64,000 nucleotides of DNA, from contig NZ_CP019236.1 in the NCBI RefSeq assembly GCF_001955695.1, forward strand, positions 3,782,001 through 3,846,000, in the 5' to 3' direction. The stretch comes from Rhodoferax koreense. Lineage in GTDB: Bacteria > Pseudomonadota > Gammaproteobacteria > Burkholderiales > Burkholderiaceae_C. Below, piece by piece: positions 38,177-47,928 of this stretch (positions within the stretch are counted from its first letter, which is position 1; every line of letters begins with the position of its first letter). A program made the translations under genes and the position numbers. The notes beneath the pieces were generated by a model that saw only the letters and a program-made list of their open reading frames with translations, made no database searches and was not told the DNA's origin.

Positions 38177-39268
38177 ATGCAAATGCCCCCACTGCCGAAC
38201 TTCAACAACTTCCCCGTCACCTTCCTCTGGCCCAGCCTGCTGTGGCTGCTGCTGGTGCTGCCACTGCTGGTGCTGCTCTACGTGTGGCTGCTGCGGCGCA
38301 AGAAGAAGATGGCGTTGCGTTATGCCAGCCTGTCCATCGTGCGCGAAGCGATGGGCCGCGGGCAGAGCTTTCGGCGGCATGTCCCGCCCGTCCTGTTCCT
38401 GCTGGCGATCGCCGCGATGCTGGTCGCCGCGGCGCGGCCGATGGCGGTGATCGCCCTGCCCTCCTCGCACGAAACCATCATCCTGGCCATGGACGTTTCG
38501 GGCAGCATGCGCGCCACCGACGTCAAGCCCAACCGGCTGGTGGCCGCACAGGAAGCCGCTAAAGCCTTCATCGCCGAACTGCCACGCACCGTGCGGGTCG
38601 GCATCGTGGCCTTCGCCGGCTCGGCCCAGGTGGTCCAGCCGGCCACGCTGAGCCGTGAAGACCTGGTGACGGCGATCGACCGCTTCCAGCTGCAGCGCGC
38701 CACCGCCATCGGCAGCGCCATCGTGGTCTCCCTGGCCGAAATCTTCCCCGACGCCGGCATCGACCTCACCAGCATGACCTATGGCCGCGATCGACCGCGC
38801 GGCTCGTCGATCGACGAGGTCGGCAAGAAGGACGGCAAGGACCCCAAGGCGTTCGTGCCGGTGGCGCCCGGCTCGTACAACTCCGCGGCCATCATCCTGC
38901 TCACCGATGGCCAGCGCACCACCGGCGTCGACACGCTGGAGGCCGCCAAACTCGCCGCCGACCGCGGCGTGCGCGTCTACACCGTGGGCATCGGCACGGT
39001 GGACGGGGAGACCATCGGCTTCGAGGGATGGTCGATGCGCGTGCGGCTCGACGAGGAGACCTTGAAGGCCGTCGCCACGCGCACCAATGCCGAATACTTC
39101 TACGCCGGCACAGCCGAGAACCTGAAGAAGGTCTACGAGACCCTGAGCTCGCGCCTCACGGTCGAGAAGAAGGAAACCGAGATCTCGGCCCTGCTGGCCA
39201 TGGCCGGCGCGCTGCTGTCAGTGATTGCTGCCGGGCTGTCCCTGCTGTGGTTCAACCGGATCCTGTGA
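38177..39268 (+). CDS. BatA-like VWA-domain membrane protein
   Basis: The 363-residue protein has N-terminal transmembrane segments (about residues 18-39 and 70-92), a periplasmic VWA domain with an intact MIDAS (IILAMDVSGSMRATDV) and a C-terminal transmembrane helix (LLAMAGALLSVIAAGLSLLW). A charged insertion (VGKKDGKDPKAF) lies in the VWA part. GAAGGAG precedes the ATG. Proteins of this layout (BatA type) work with MoxR and DUF58 proteins in envelope stress or complex maturation. No BatB/BatD genes follow. Confidence 0.9.
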   Translation: MQMPPLPNFNNFPVTFLWPSLLWLLLVLPLLVLLYVWLLRRKKKMALRYASLSIVREAMGRGQSFRRHVPPVLFLLAIAAMLVAAARPMAVIALPSSHETIILAMDVSGSMRATDVKPNRLVAAQEAAKAFIAELPRTVRVGIVAFAGSAQVVQPATLSREDLVTAIDRFQLQRATAIGSAIVVSLAEIFPDAGIDLTSMTYGRDRPRGSSIDEVGKKDGKDPKAFVPVAPGSYNSAAIILLTDGQRTTGVDTLEAAKLAADRGVRVYTVGIGTVDGETIGFEGWSMRVRLDEETLKAVATRTNAEYFYAGTAENLKKVYETLSSRLTVEKKETEISALLAMAGALLSVIAAGLSLLWFNRIL

Positions 39269-39286
39269 GCGGGCGCCGTACAACGG

Positions 39287-39976
39287 CTAGCGCCCGGCCT
39301 CGCCCCTGGCCAGCCAGCGCTTGAGCCCCCAGCCGCCGGCGCCGATCAGCAGCACCGTCAGCGCCACCAGGCCGATGGTCAACGGCCCCGGATTCTTCAA
39401 CGCGTCGACGATCTGGCCGGAGAACAGGCCGATCAGCACCGTGCCCGGCGCCATGCCGAGCGCGGTGCCGAGCACCATGTCGCGCAGCCGGATGTGGGTC
39501 GCGCCGGCGATCATGTTGATGATGGCGAACGGCGCCACCGGCACCACGCGCACCGCCACCACCGCCCACAGGCCGTGCCGCGCCAGGCGCTGGCTCAGCG
39601 CATTGACCCGCTCGCCGGCCAGTTTCTGCATGGCCTCGAAACCCAGGAAACGGCCGACGCCGTAACTCGCAGCCGCGCCGATCAGCGCGCCCCCCATCAC
39701 GCAGAAGAATCCTGCGACCGGCCCGAGCGCGACGAAGGTCACCAGGGTGAGGAAGCTCAGCGGCACGGCGATGGCGCTGGCCAGCGCGAAGCCGGCGAGC
39801 GCGGCCAACGGGCCGTAGCGCTGGCCGAGCGCCTGCAGGCCGTCGACGATGCGGTCCACGTTCAGCCATTCGCGCAGCGGCGACCAGCTCCAGGCCATGG
39901 CCAGGCCGGCCAGGACCAACAGCAGCAGGCCCAGGGCGAACAGCCGGCCGCGACCGCTGCCGCGTGGTTCAACCAT
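39287..39976 (-). CDS. TVP38/TMEM64 (DedA-like) membrane protein
   Basis: The 229-residue membrane protein has about six hydrophobic segments and the VTT/SNARE-associated core (GYGPLAALAGFALASAIAVP, FCVMGGALIGAAASYGVGRF, VAVRVVPVAPFAIINMIAGA). Such proteins act as lipid scramblases or flippases, or in ion homeostasis. The ATG at 39976 overlaps the NRPS stop by 8 bp, so the gene is coupled to the NRPS. Its involvement in export or membrane insertion of the product is possible. Confidence 0.85.
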   Translation of the reverse strand: MVEPRGSGRGRLFALGLLLLVLAGLAMAWSWSPLREWLNVDRIVDGLQALGQRYGPLAALAGFALASAIAVPLSFLTLVTFVALGPVAGFFCVMGGALIGAAASYGVGRFLGFEAMQKLAGERVNALSQRLARHGLWAVVAVRVVPVAPFAIINMIAGATHIRLRDMVLGTALGMAPGTVLIGLFSGQIVDALKNPGPLTIGLVALTVLLIGAGGWGLKRWLARGEAGR

Positions 39977-42900
39977 CGGAACGGCGATTGGCGGCGACGG
40001 CCATCGGTGGTGCGGGTGGCAAGCTCGTATCCTCCAGGCGGGCGGTGACCACCGCCGCAAGTTCGTTGACGTGGCCGTTCTCGAAAATCGAGCCGTGCAG
40101 GCCTTTGATCTGGCGTTCCGCGAGTCGCCCCGGCATCAGCCGGCGCCACGGCCGGAAAAGCCAACGGCTCCAGCTCGCCAGGCCCGAGGACTTGACCAGC
40201 AGGGTCGGCCCATCATAGGCCGAAGGCTTATAGCCCTTCAGGGCCATCACCTGACTCACCAGGCCGGGGTCGTTGAACATCGCACCCAGCCGGCGGCCGT
40301 TCATGCTGAGCTCCTGCACGTGCAGGCGCCGCACCAGCCAGCCCGACAGCCGCCAGAATGCCGTGCCGCCCATCATCGAGGCCGGGTACGTGGTGTCGAT
40401 CAGCATCAGGCCGCGCATCGGCACGCCACGCTGCTGCAGCAGGCGCGCCGCCTCGAGTGCCGCGATGCCGCCGACCGAGAAGCCGGCCAGGTAGCCGGGT
40501 GCGCGGCCGTGTGCGGCGATGCAGTCGGCGTACAGCCCGGCCAGGTCGTCAATGCGCTCGATGCCCCCGTTGAACGGCGGCTGCAGCATGTGCAGGTCGC
40601 AGGCGTTGCCCAGCGCACGGGCCAGGTTCTTGAAGCGCAGCAGGTCGCCGTGGCCGGAAGCGGCCAGGTACACCGGCACGCGGCCGGTATCGGCGCCGAG
40701 GTTGACCAGCAGGCCCGGCGGCGCGGCGTTGGCGTTGAGCGCGGCGGCGAGCTGTTCGATGGTCGGGTGTTCGGTGATCAGGTAGAGCGGCACCTTGCGC
40801 CCGACCAGTTCCTCGATGCCGGTGAGCAGGCTCACCGCGGCCAGCGAATCGCCGCCGAGGTCGAAGAAGTTGTCGTGCACGCTCAGCGGGCCGGTGTCTT
40901 CGCGGCCGAGCACGCCCTGCCACAGCGCCAGCAGCTCGCGCTCGTAGCGCCGGCTCGGCTGGCGCGCCACGCCGGTGTGGGCGCCGTGGCCGGGCTCGGG
41001 CAGGGCCTCGTAGTCGATCTTGCCGACGCTGCTCGACGGCAGCTTGGGCAGGATCTGGATGCCGCTCGGGATCATGTAGTCGGGCAGGCGCGCGCGCAGC
41101 ACGCGCTGCAGGCCTTCCACCGTCTGCGGCTCGCTGGAAGCCACCCAGGCGTGGATCATCGGCTTGCCCTTGCGTTCGATGAGCTTGGCCGCGGCCTGCA
41201 GCACGCCGGGCACGGCCGACAGCGCCGACTCGACCTCGCCGAGTTCGATGCGGTAGCCGCGCAGCTTGATCTGCCGGTCCAGCCGACCCATGAAATGCAG
41301 GTTGCCGTCGCTGCCGAGCCAGCCGCGGTCGCCGGTCTTGTACATGCGTCCGCCGGGCCGGTGGGGATCGGCCAGGAACACCTGGGCGTCGAGATCCGGC
41401 CGCCTGAGGTAGCCGCGTGCGATGGCATCGCCGCCGATGTAGACCTCGCCGGGCACACCCAGCGGCATGGGCTGCAGCTGCGCGTTGAGCACGTAGATGC
41501 GCGTGTCGTCGATCGGCCGCCCGATCGGCAGCGCCACGTCGGTGCGGTGGTTCTCGCACTCCCAGGCCGTGGCGAAGATCGCGGTTTCGGTGGGACCGTA
41601 GACGTTGTAGAGCCGTGCGCCGGTCTCCTTCAGGAAACGGCTGGCTAGCTCTGGCGCCAGCACCTCGCCGCCGCAGCAGGCCACGCGCAGCTTGAGGTCG
41701 GGCCGGTGGCCGGCGGTGTCGAGGAAACGGCTCATCGTCGACGGCACGAAGGCCATGATGGTCACGCCATGCGCCACGGCGAAATCGGCCAGCGACTCCG
41801 GCAGCAGCCGGCCCGGCGGCGGCAGGGCCACGCTGGCGCCGTGGATCAGCGGCAGCAGCAGCTCGATCAGCGAGGGGTCGAAGGTGGCCTGGGTGGCCTG
41901 GGCCGAGCGGTCGCGCCAGTCCACGCCGTAGGCGCGCGACAACCAGCCGAGCCGGCGCGCGAGCGTGCCGTGTTCGATCATCACGCCCTTGGGCCGGCCG
42001 GTCGAGCCGGAGGTGAACAGCACGTAGGCCAGGTCGTCCGCGCCCGGCTGCACACCGGACAGGGCCGGCGGGTCCGTGGGCCCGGCGCCTTCGTCCACGG
42101 CCTGCAGTACCGTCCAGTCCACCTGCAGCACCTGCGCATGCAGCGGGCCCAGCGCCGCCAGCCGGCCAGGCTGCAGCAACAGGGCGACGGCGCTGCTTTC
42201 CTCGAGGATCGCCGCCAGCCTGGCCGCCGGCGCCTCGGGGTCCAGCGGCAGGAAGGCCGCGCCGGCCTTCGCGATGGCCAGCAGGCCAAGCACCATGTCG
42301 GCCGAGCGGTCGATGGCCATGGCCACGATGCGGTCGCGGCCCGCGCCGAGGGCGAGCAACTGGTGCGCGAGCCGGTTGGAGAGCCGCTCGAGCGTACCGT
42401 AATCGAGGCTGCCGCCGTCCCAGACCAGGGCCACGGATTCGGGCCGCAGCGCCGCCTGGTGCGCGAACAGGGTGACGAAAGGCTGCACCGATTCGTGGCT
42501 GGCCACGTCCTTGTGCAGGCCGTCGATCAGCGCCCAATACTCCTCCTGCGGCAGCAGCGCCACGTCTTCGATGCGGGCGGTGGCCTGCGTCATCGCGGTC
42601 TGCACCAGGTGCCAGATGCGCCGGCCCAGCAACTCCACTTCGCCGGCCAGGAAACATGCGGCGCTGGCTTCGAGCGCGAGCTCCACGTCCTGCTCGGCAT
42701 GGAATTCGCACACCGTCACCCCCAGCGGGAAGCGGGCCTTGCCGGAGAACAGCTGGCGCGAATCGACCAGCACGGCGTCGCCGAAGGACACGGCGTAGTC
42801 CTGCCGCTCGAAGGACAGCAACACGTCGAACAGGCCTTCGCGGCGATTGCGCGAGAGCTCCAGCGTGCGCCCCATCTCGCTCAGCGGATAACGCGGATGG

Positions 42901-43928
42901 CGCAATGCCGCGCGCATGGCCGTGCCCACGGCGGCGAGCAGGCCTTCGATGGTCATGTCGGGCGTGGTCGCCACGCGCACCGGCACCACACCGACGAACA
43001 TGCCCAGCGTGTCGGTATAGCGCCGCCCGCCGCGGTTCAGGCTGGGCACGCCGACCACCACCTCCGAGCGGCCGCCGACCCGTGCGAAATACAGGATCAG
43101 CGCGGCCAGGAAAAAGTTGAACGCGGTGCTGCCGCGCTCGGTGGCGACGCTGCGCAACCGGTCGTAGTCGGCGCGCGGAATGCGCTGCGCCGCGAGTTGC
43201 GCGGCCGGCAATTCGTGTGGCGTGGTCTTGGCGTAGCGGCGCTCGATCAGCGGCGGCGGCAGCGCGGGCATCTGCTCGCGCCAGTAGGTCTCGTCGCGCG
43301 CGAAGGCCACCGAGCCGCGGTAGGCGTTCGATTCCTCGATGAACTTCAGGTAACCCGGGTCGGCCGGCGGCGCCGGCTCGGTACCCAGGCGCAACGCGTT
43401 GTAGATGTCGCTCCAGCGGCGCATCACCTGGGAAGTGCCCCAGCCGTCCATCACCAGGTGGTGGAACTGGATGGTCAGGCCGTGCAGGGTGTCGCTGGCG
43501 CGCAGCAGTGCAAAGCGCCACGGCGGCGTGCCGTCGAGCACGAAGGGCACGGCCATGCGCGCCTGCCACCAAGCGCGCATCGCCGCCTGCGGGTCTTCCG
43601 CGGCGCTCAGGTCGACGACCTCCAGGTTCACCACGCCTTGTGCCAGCAGGCGCTGGCGGCCGTCGTGCATCGGCGCCAGCCGCAAGGCCTCGTTCTCGGA
43701 GACCAGCCGCGCCAGCGCCTGCCTGAACAGCGGCAGGTCCAGCGGGCCGGTGAGGAAGGCGCCGCCGCCGATGTTGAGGTGGGCGCTGCCGGCCCAGGTG
43801 CGCTGGTCGAGCCAGACCTCGTGCTGGCTCAGCGACATCGCCAGGCCGTCGTCGGCACCCGGATCGGGCGCCGGCCCCGCCGGCCCCGGCGGCATCAGGG
43901 CGGCATCGACGAGATTCAGGGCTTCCAT
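39969..43928 (-). CDS. Single-module nonribosomal peptide synthetase (C-A-T-TE)
   Basis: The 1319-residue enzyme has four domains. Condensation (~30-460) carries an intact HHLVMDG at 156-162. Adenylation (~480-980) has LFTSGSTGRPKGVMIEH near 632, then YGPTETAIFATAWE. The carrier protein (~985-1055) has the phosphopantetheine site FFDLGGDSLAAVSLL. A type I thioesterase (~1070-1310) has the nucleophile motif AGFSVGGIAALEA. By hand alignment to GrsA the specificity positions read roughly D-P-I-A-A-C-V-I-F-K, which I cannot match to a known amino acid. Starting with a C domain implies an acyl or amino-acyl donor made elsewhere. The start overlaps the end of the patatin gene by 13 bp. Confidence 0.92.
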   Translation of the reverse strand: MEALNLVDAALMPPGPAGPAPDPGADDGLAMSLSQHEVWLDQRTWAGSAHLNIGGGAFLTGPLDLPLFRQALARLVSENEALRLAPMHDGRQRLLAQGVVNLEVVDLSAAEDPQAAMRAWWQARMAVPFVLDGTPPWRFALLRASDTLHGLTIQFHHLVMDGWGTSQVMRRWSDIYNALRLGTEPAPPADPGYLKFIEESNAYRGSVAFARDETYWREQMPALPPPLIERRYAKTTPHELPAAQLAAQRIPRADYDRLRSVATERGSTAFNFFLAALILYFARVGGRSEVVVGVPSLNRGGRRYTDTLGMFVGVVPVRVATTPDMTIEGLLAAVGTAMRAALRHPRYPLSEMGRTLELSRNRREGLFDVLLSFERQDYAVSFGDAVLVDSRQLFSGKARFPLGVTVCEFHAEQDVELALEASAACFLAGEVELLGRRIWHLVQTAMTQATARIEDVALLPQEEYWALIDGLHKDVASHESVQPFVTLFAHQAALRPESVALVWDGGSLDYGTLERLSNRLAHQLLALGAGRDRIVAMAIDRSADMVLGLLAIAKAGAAFLPLDPEAPAARLAAILEESSAVALLLQPGRLAALGPLHAQVLQVDWTVLQAVDEGAGPTDPPALSGVQPGADDLAYVLFTSGSTGRPKGVMIEHGTLARRLGWLSRAYGVDWRDRSAQATQATFDPSLIELLLPLIHGASVALPPPGRLLPESLADFAVAHGVTIMAFVPSTMSRFLDTAGHRPDLKLRVACCGGEVLAPELASRFLKETGARLYNVYGPTETAIFATAWECENHRTDVALPIGRPIDDTRIYVLNAQLQPMPLGVPGEVYIGGDAIARGYLRRPDLDAQVFLADPHRPGGRMYKTGDRGWLGSDGNLHFMGRLDRQIKLRGYRIELGEVESALSAVPGVLQAAAKLIERKGKPMIHAWVASSEPQTVEGLQRVLRARLPDYMIPSGIQILPKLPSSSVGKIDYEALPEPGHGAHTGVARQPSRRYERELLALWQGVLGREDTGPLSVHDNFFDLGGDSLAAVSLLTGIEELVGRKVPLYLITEHPTIEQLAAALNANAAPPGLLVNLGADTGRVPVYLAASGHGDLLRFKNLARALGNACDLHMLQPPFNGGIERIDDLAGLYADCIAAHGRAPGYLAGFSVGGIAALEAARLLQQRGVPMRGLMLIDTTYPASMMGGTAFWRLSGWLVRRLHVQELSMNGRRLGAMFNDPGLVSQVMALKGYKPSAYDGPTLLVKSSGLASWSRWLFRPWRRLMPGRLAERQIKGLHGSIFENGHVNELAAVVTARLEDTSLPPAPPMAVAANRRSDG

Positions 43929-45727
43929 GATGAGATGGCCTCGATCGCGTGGCGGTAGCCGACCTCGATGATCTCGTCAGCGCGTTTGTAGGCCATCAGC
44001 GAGAAATTCGCGACGGGCGGCTCGAGGTAATGGTCGGACTGCGCCACGGTGTGGGCGCGCTGGTTCAGGCCGCCGATGTGGCCGGCGCGGTACAGGATGT
44101 CGGCGATGCCGGGCGTGGGGTTTTCGGGCTTGCGGAAGAAGCCCTTGAGCGTGTGCCGTACGGACAGCCGGGTCAGCGACGGGTCCACGCCCATCTCCTC
44201 GCGCACGTCGACATCGATGGCGATGATGGTGCCGTTGCCGCGGCGTTTTTCGAGCGGCGTGCCCAGGCGCATGCGCATGGCGTCCACCGGCACGTTCTCC
44301 AGGATGGCGCCGTCGACCAGCAGGTTGCCTTCGTGCACCACCGGCGGAAACAGGCCGGCAGGCGAGTTGCTGGCCAGCACCGCGCGCCACAGCGGGCCGG
44401 TTTCCTGCACCGTGGTGCCGCCCTTGGTGAGGTTGCAGGCCGCCGCGAAAAAGGGGCGCCACAGGCCATCGACCTGGGTCTCACCGAACATGGCCTGCAG
44501 GTCGCGCTTCACGCGGCGGCCCGACACCAGCGAGATCAGCGGCAGGGTCAGCCGCTCGCCGCCGGTGGCGAAATCGCGCGTGCGGTCGCGGATCGCATCG
44601 AGCGAAAGGTCGCACGCGTACTGCGCACCGATCAACGCGCCCATGCTGTTGCCGCCGATCAGGTCGATCTCGATGCCGGCTTCGGCCAGCGCCCGCAGTA
44701 CACCGAGATGGGCGAAGCCGCGTGCACCGCCGCCGCCCAGCACCACGCCGACCGCGCAGCCGCGCAGGAAGCGGGCCAGCCGTGCATGGTCGCCGCCGTG
44801 GCCGCTGCGGATCGGGTAGACGCGTTCCAGTTCCCGCCCGGCACGCCAGGCGTGGGTCGGGTCGGGCCGTGTGGTGATCGCCGAGTACAGCACCGCCAGG
44901 TGCTTTCGCTTCATCGCGAAACCCGGCTCCTGGAACAACTGCTGCTCCAGCACGCCGCGCTCGGTGGAAGTGCCGGCCGCGGCCACGAAGATCACCTGGT
45001 CCGCCTGGCGGAAGGCGCGCCGGGTCCATGCCGCGCCCGCGGCGTCGGTGCCGGCGTCGGTCTCGTACACCAGGAAATCGAACTGTTCCTCGAGTTCGTC
45101 GAAGCGGTCCTTGCCACCACCCTGGCCCTCGTGCGCCTGGCGGTCGCGCTCGGCGCCGGGCGTGAGGTGGTGGGTGCGGCCGGACTGGGCGAAAGCCGCC
45201 ACCAGGCCGCGCGCCACCTCGGCGGCGTTCGCGCCCTCGTTCAGCGGGATCACCACGAAGGACTGCGCCTGGTGCCGCTCCACCAGCTGGCTCTTGTGGC
45301 GCAGGTGGTCGAAGATCGCCTGGGAGAAGACCCGGTTCAGGGCCAGCGCGTGGCGCTCCAGCAAGGCTTCGAAATGGCCGCGGTGGAGCACGGCCAATGT
45401 CGAGTCGCGCACCGCGGTGACGTCGGCGGTGCGTGGCTGGCGCAGGATCAGGCCGACCTCTCCCACGCTTTCGCCGAGCCGGATTTCGTTGTAGAGCAGC
45501 ACGCTGCCGTCGGCCATGCGCCGCGACACGCGCAGGCGCCCGCTCACCACGAAGAACATGCTGTCGGCGGTGTCGCCCTCGCGCACCACCAGGCTGCCGC
45601 CGGGCACTTCCTGCAGTTGCAGCACGTCGGCCAGGTCGTTGAGCAGCACGTCGTCGAGCACGCCGAACACCCGGCTGTCGCGCAAGACCTGCAAGACCCG
45701 CGCCCTGAATTTCGCCTGTCCTAACAT
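43916..45727 (-). CDS. Cyclic-nucleotide-regulated patatin-like phospholipase (NTE type)
   Basis: The 603-residue protein has an N-terminal cNMP-binding domain (residues ~20-135; VVREGDTADSMFFVVSGRLR, GESVGEVGLI). A poorly conserved middle follows, then a patatin domain with the oxyanion loop VVLGGGGARGFAHLGVL near 330, the nucleophile in GGNSMGAL near 357 and the catalytic Asp in VDGAILENVP near 469. It is of the NTE/RssA group of lipid esterases. The C-terminal end is coupled to the NRPS start. The link between a lipid esterase and an NRPS suggests supply of, or action on, an acyl group, which is inference. Confidence 0.9.
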   Translation of the reverse strand: MLGQAKFRARVLQVLRDSRVFGVLDDVLLNDLADVLQLQEVPGGSLVVREGDTADSMFFVVSGRLRVSRRMADGSVLLYNEIRLGESVGEVGLILRQPRTADVTAVRDSTLAVLHRGHFEALLERHALALNRVFSQAIFDHLRHKSQLVERHQAQSFVVIPLNEGANAAEVARGLVAAFAQSGRTHHLTPGAERDRQAHEGQGGGKDRFDELEEQFDFLVYETDAGTDAAGAAWTRRAFRQADQVIFVAAAGTSTERGVLEQQLFQEPGFAMKRKHLAVLYSAITTRPDPTHAWRAGRELERVYPIRSGHGGDHARLARFLRGCAVGVVLGGGGARGFAHLGVLRALAEAGIEIDLIGGNSMGALIGAQYACDLSLDAIRDRTRDFATGGERLTLPLISLVSGRRVKRDLQAMFGETQVDGLWRPFFAAACNLTKGGTTVQETGPLWRAVLASNSPAGLFPPVVHEGNLLVDGAILENVPVDAMRMRLGTPLEKRRGNGTIIAIDVDVREEMGVDPSLTRLSVRHTLKGFFRKPENPTPGIADILYRAGHIGGLNQRAHTVAQSDHYLEPPVANFSLMAYKRADEIIEVGYRHAIEAISSWKP

Positions 45728-45904
45728 CGGAAAACATCCCTCCGTTCAGCCACCATCGGCAGAACCACGGCATACCTGAAGCCAGCATGCACGGCATTGC
45801 TTCGCATGGAAACCTTGGTTTACACAACGTTACCAGCTTAACCCAGGCTGGCGTACGGGGCAAAACAGGGTTTGCGCGAGCAATCCCGGGGAAAAAGTCA
45901 CGGA

Positions 45905-45923
45905 ACCGGCCCGTCGGGCCGGT
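45905..45923 (-). terminator. Hairpin after lolD, probable terminator
   Basis: A perfect inverted repeat (ACCGGCCCG / CGGGCCGGT with one central base) sits 5 bp after the lolD stop on the minus strand. It is followed about ten bases later by a short T-run (GACTTTTTCC). It probably ends the lolCD transcript, but the distance to the T-run is longer than usual. Confidence 0.55.
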
Positions 45924-45928
45924 CAAAG

Positions 45929-46615
45929 TCAGGCGGCGAACAGGCCCTGGTTCAGCCGCAGGGTGCGACCGCAGCGCGCGGCCAGGCTTTCGTCGTGGGT
46001 GACGAGCACGAAGGCCGTGCCCTGGTCGCGCGCGAGCTGCAGCATCAGCTCGAACACACCGTCGGCCGTGGTCCGGTCGAGGTTGCCGGTGGGCTCGTCG
46101 GCCAGCACGCAGGCCGGCTGCGTGACCAGCGCACGCGCGATCGCCACGCGCTGGCGCTCCCCGCCGGACAGCTCCGCAGGCCGGTGGTGGATGCGCTCCG
46201 ACAGACCGACCGAGGCCAGCGTGCGCGTGGCCATCGCCGCCGCGTCGGCCGGTGCCATGCGGCGAATCCACAGCGGCATGGCCACGTTGTCGAGCGCGCT
46301 GAACTCGGGCAGCAGGTGATGGAACTGGTAGACGAAGCCCAGGTGCCGGTTGCGCAGCGCGCCCTGCTGCGCCGGACTCAGTTGCGCCAGCGCCTGCCCC
46401 TTAAGCTGCACCGTGCCGCTGGTCGGCGCGTCCAGGCCGCCGAGCAGGTGCAGCAGCGTGCTCTTGCCTGAGCCGGACGCGCCGACGATGGCCAGGGTTT
46501 CGCCGGCGAAGACCTGGAGTTCTACGCCCTTGAGCACCGTCACATCGAGCCGGCCTTCGGTGAAGCGTTTCGTGAGGCCGTGGGCCTGCAACACGATCTC
46601 TCTGGAATCATTCAT
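45929..46615 (-). CDS. lolD: Lipoprotein-releasing ABC transporter ATPase LolD
   Basis: The 228-residue ABC ATPase has Walker A ([19 protein letters not shown]), signature ([16 protein letters not shown]) and Walker B ([13 protein letters not shown]). It powers release of outer-membrane lipoproteins from the inner membrane. It overlaps the lolC stop by 8 bp; the start at 46615 is chosen from family length. The pairing with a single LolC/E-type permease is usual in betaproteobacteria. Confidence 0.93.
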   Translation of the reverse strand: MNDSREIVLQAHGLTKRFTEGRLDVTVLKGVELQVFAGETLAIVGASGSGKSTLLHLLGGLDAPTSGTVQLKGQALAQLSPAQQGALRNRHLGFVYQFHHLLPEFSALDNVAMPLWIRRMAPADAAAMATRTLASVGLSERIHHRPAELSGGERQRVAIARALVTQPACVLADEPTGNLDRTTADGVFELMLQLARDQGTAFVLVTHDESLAARCGRTLRLNQGLFAA

Positions 46616-47867
46616 AACGCAAAGCCTCCGCAGGGTTGACGCGGCTCGCGCGGAAGCTGGGGTAGATCGTTGCCAGGAACGCCAACACCAGCGAGATGAT
46701 GGCAATCGGCACGATGTCGCCCTGCTGCGGGTCGCTCGGCATGCGGCTGATCAGGTAGACGTCGCGCGGCAGGAAGCTCGCGTGGAACAGCTGCTCCAGC
46801 GCCGGCACGATCACGTCGATGTTGAACGCGATCACCAAGCCCAGCGCCAGGCCGGCCAGTGTGCCGATCACGCCGACCATGGCGCCCTGCACCATGAAGA
46901 TGCCCATGATGCTCTTTGGGCTCGCGCCCAGCGTGCGCAGGATGGCGATGTCGGCGCGCTTGTCGGTCACCGTCATCACCAGCGTGCTCACCAGGTTGAA
47001 CGCGGCCACGGCCACGATCAGCGTGAGGATGATGAACATCATGCGTTTTTCGAGCTCCACCGCGGCGAACCAGGTCTTGTTCTGCTGCGTCCAGTCGCGG
47101 ATCAGCAAATGGCCGCTCAGCGTGCCGGCCAGCTGCTGCGTGACCTCGCGCGCCTGGTGCAGGTCTTTCAGCTTGAGCCGCACGCCGGTCGGGCCTTCGA
47201 GCCGGAAGATGCGTGCCGCGTCCTCGATGTGCACCATCACCAGCGCCGAGTCGTATTCGAAATGGCCGGAATCGAAGGTGCCGACCACCGTCATCTGCTT
47301 CAGCCGCGGCACCACGCCAGCCGGGGTGACCTGCCCGCTCGGAGCGATCAGCGTGACCGGATCGCCCTCGCGCACGCCCAGGCTGCGCGCCAGCTCCACG
47401 CCCAGCACCACGCCGAAGCCGCCGGGCACGAGCTTGTCGAGGCCGTGGGCCTTCATCTCGCCGTTCACCAGGTCGGTGACCTCGGGTTCGAGCTTGGGAT
47501 CGATGCCGCGCACGATGGTGCCCTTCATGTCCTCGCCGCGCGCCAGCAGCGCCTGCGTGGCGATGAACGGCGCCGCGCCGATCACCGACGGGTTGCGCCG
47601 CGCCTCGGCGATGGTCTGGTTCACGTCGGGCAAGGCTGCGCCCTGCGGCGCGAAAATCTCGATGTGCGAGACCACGCTGAGCATGCGGTCGCGCACGTCC
47701 TTCTGGAAACCGTTCATCACGCTGAGCACGATGATCAGCGCGGCCACGCCGAGCGCGATGCCCAGCATCGACACACCGGAGATGAAGGAAATAAAACCGT
47801 TTCGCCGCGTGGCGCGGCCGGCGCGGGTGTAGCGCCAGCCAACCATCAATTCGTAGGGGACTTGCAT
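46608..47867 (-). CDS. lolC: Lipoprotein-releasing system permease LolC/LolE
   Basis: The 419-residue permease has one N-terminal transmembrane helix ([20 protein letters not shown]), a large periplasmic domain and three C-terminal helices, the MacB/FtsX-type layout of LolC/E. It starts [17 protein letters not shown], typical of the family. Only one such gene is present, so it may work as a homodimer with LolD (LolF-like); which paralogue it is cannot be told from sequence alone. First gene of the lolCD unit. Confidence 0.92.
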   Translation of the reverse strand: MQVPYELMVGWRYTRAGRATRRNGFISFISGVSMLGIALGVAALIIVLSVMNGFQKDVRDRMLSVVSHIEIFAPQGAALPDVNQTIAEARRNPSVIGAAPFIATQALLARGEDMKGTIVRGIDPKLEPEVTDLVNGEMKAHGLDKLVPGGFGVVLGVELARSLGVREGDPVTLIAPSGQVTPAGVVPRLKQMTVVGTFDSGHFEYDSALVMVHIEDAARIFRLEGPTGVRLKLKDLHQAREVTQQLAGTLSGHLLIRDWTQQNKTWFAAVELEKRMMFIILTLIVAVAAFNLVSTLVMTVTDKRADIAILRTLGASPKSIMGIFMVQGAMVGVIGTLAGLALGLVIAFNIDVIVPALEQLFHASFLPRDVYLISRMPSDPQQGDIVPIAIISLVLAFLATIYPSFRASRVNPAEALRYE

Positions 47868-47928
47868 CGATTGTCGGAAGTCAACTTCCAGGCAAAGCGA
47901 TGATTGTGGCATCCCCGACAATACCCGC

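Noticed and set aside
41706..43958. 750-codon plus-strand frame opposite the NRPS
   Set aside because: Antisense shadow; no domain motifs, while the NRPS strand has all core motifs in order.
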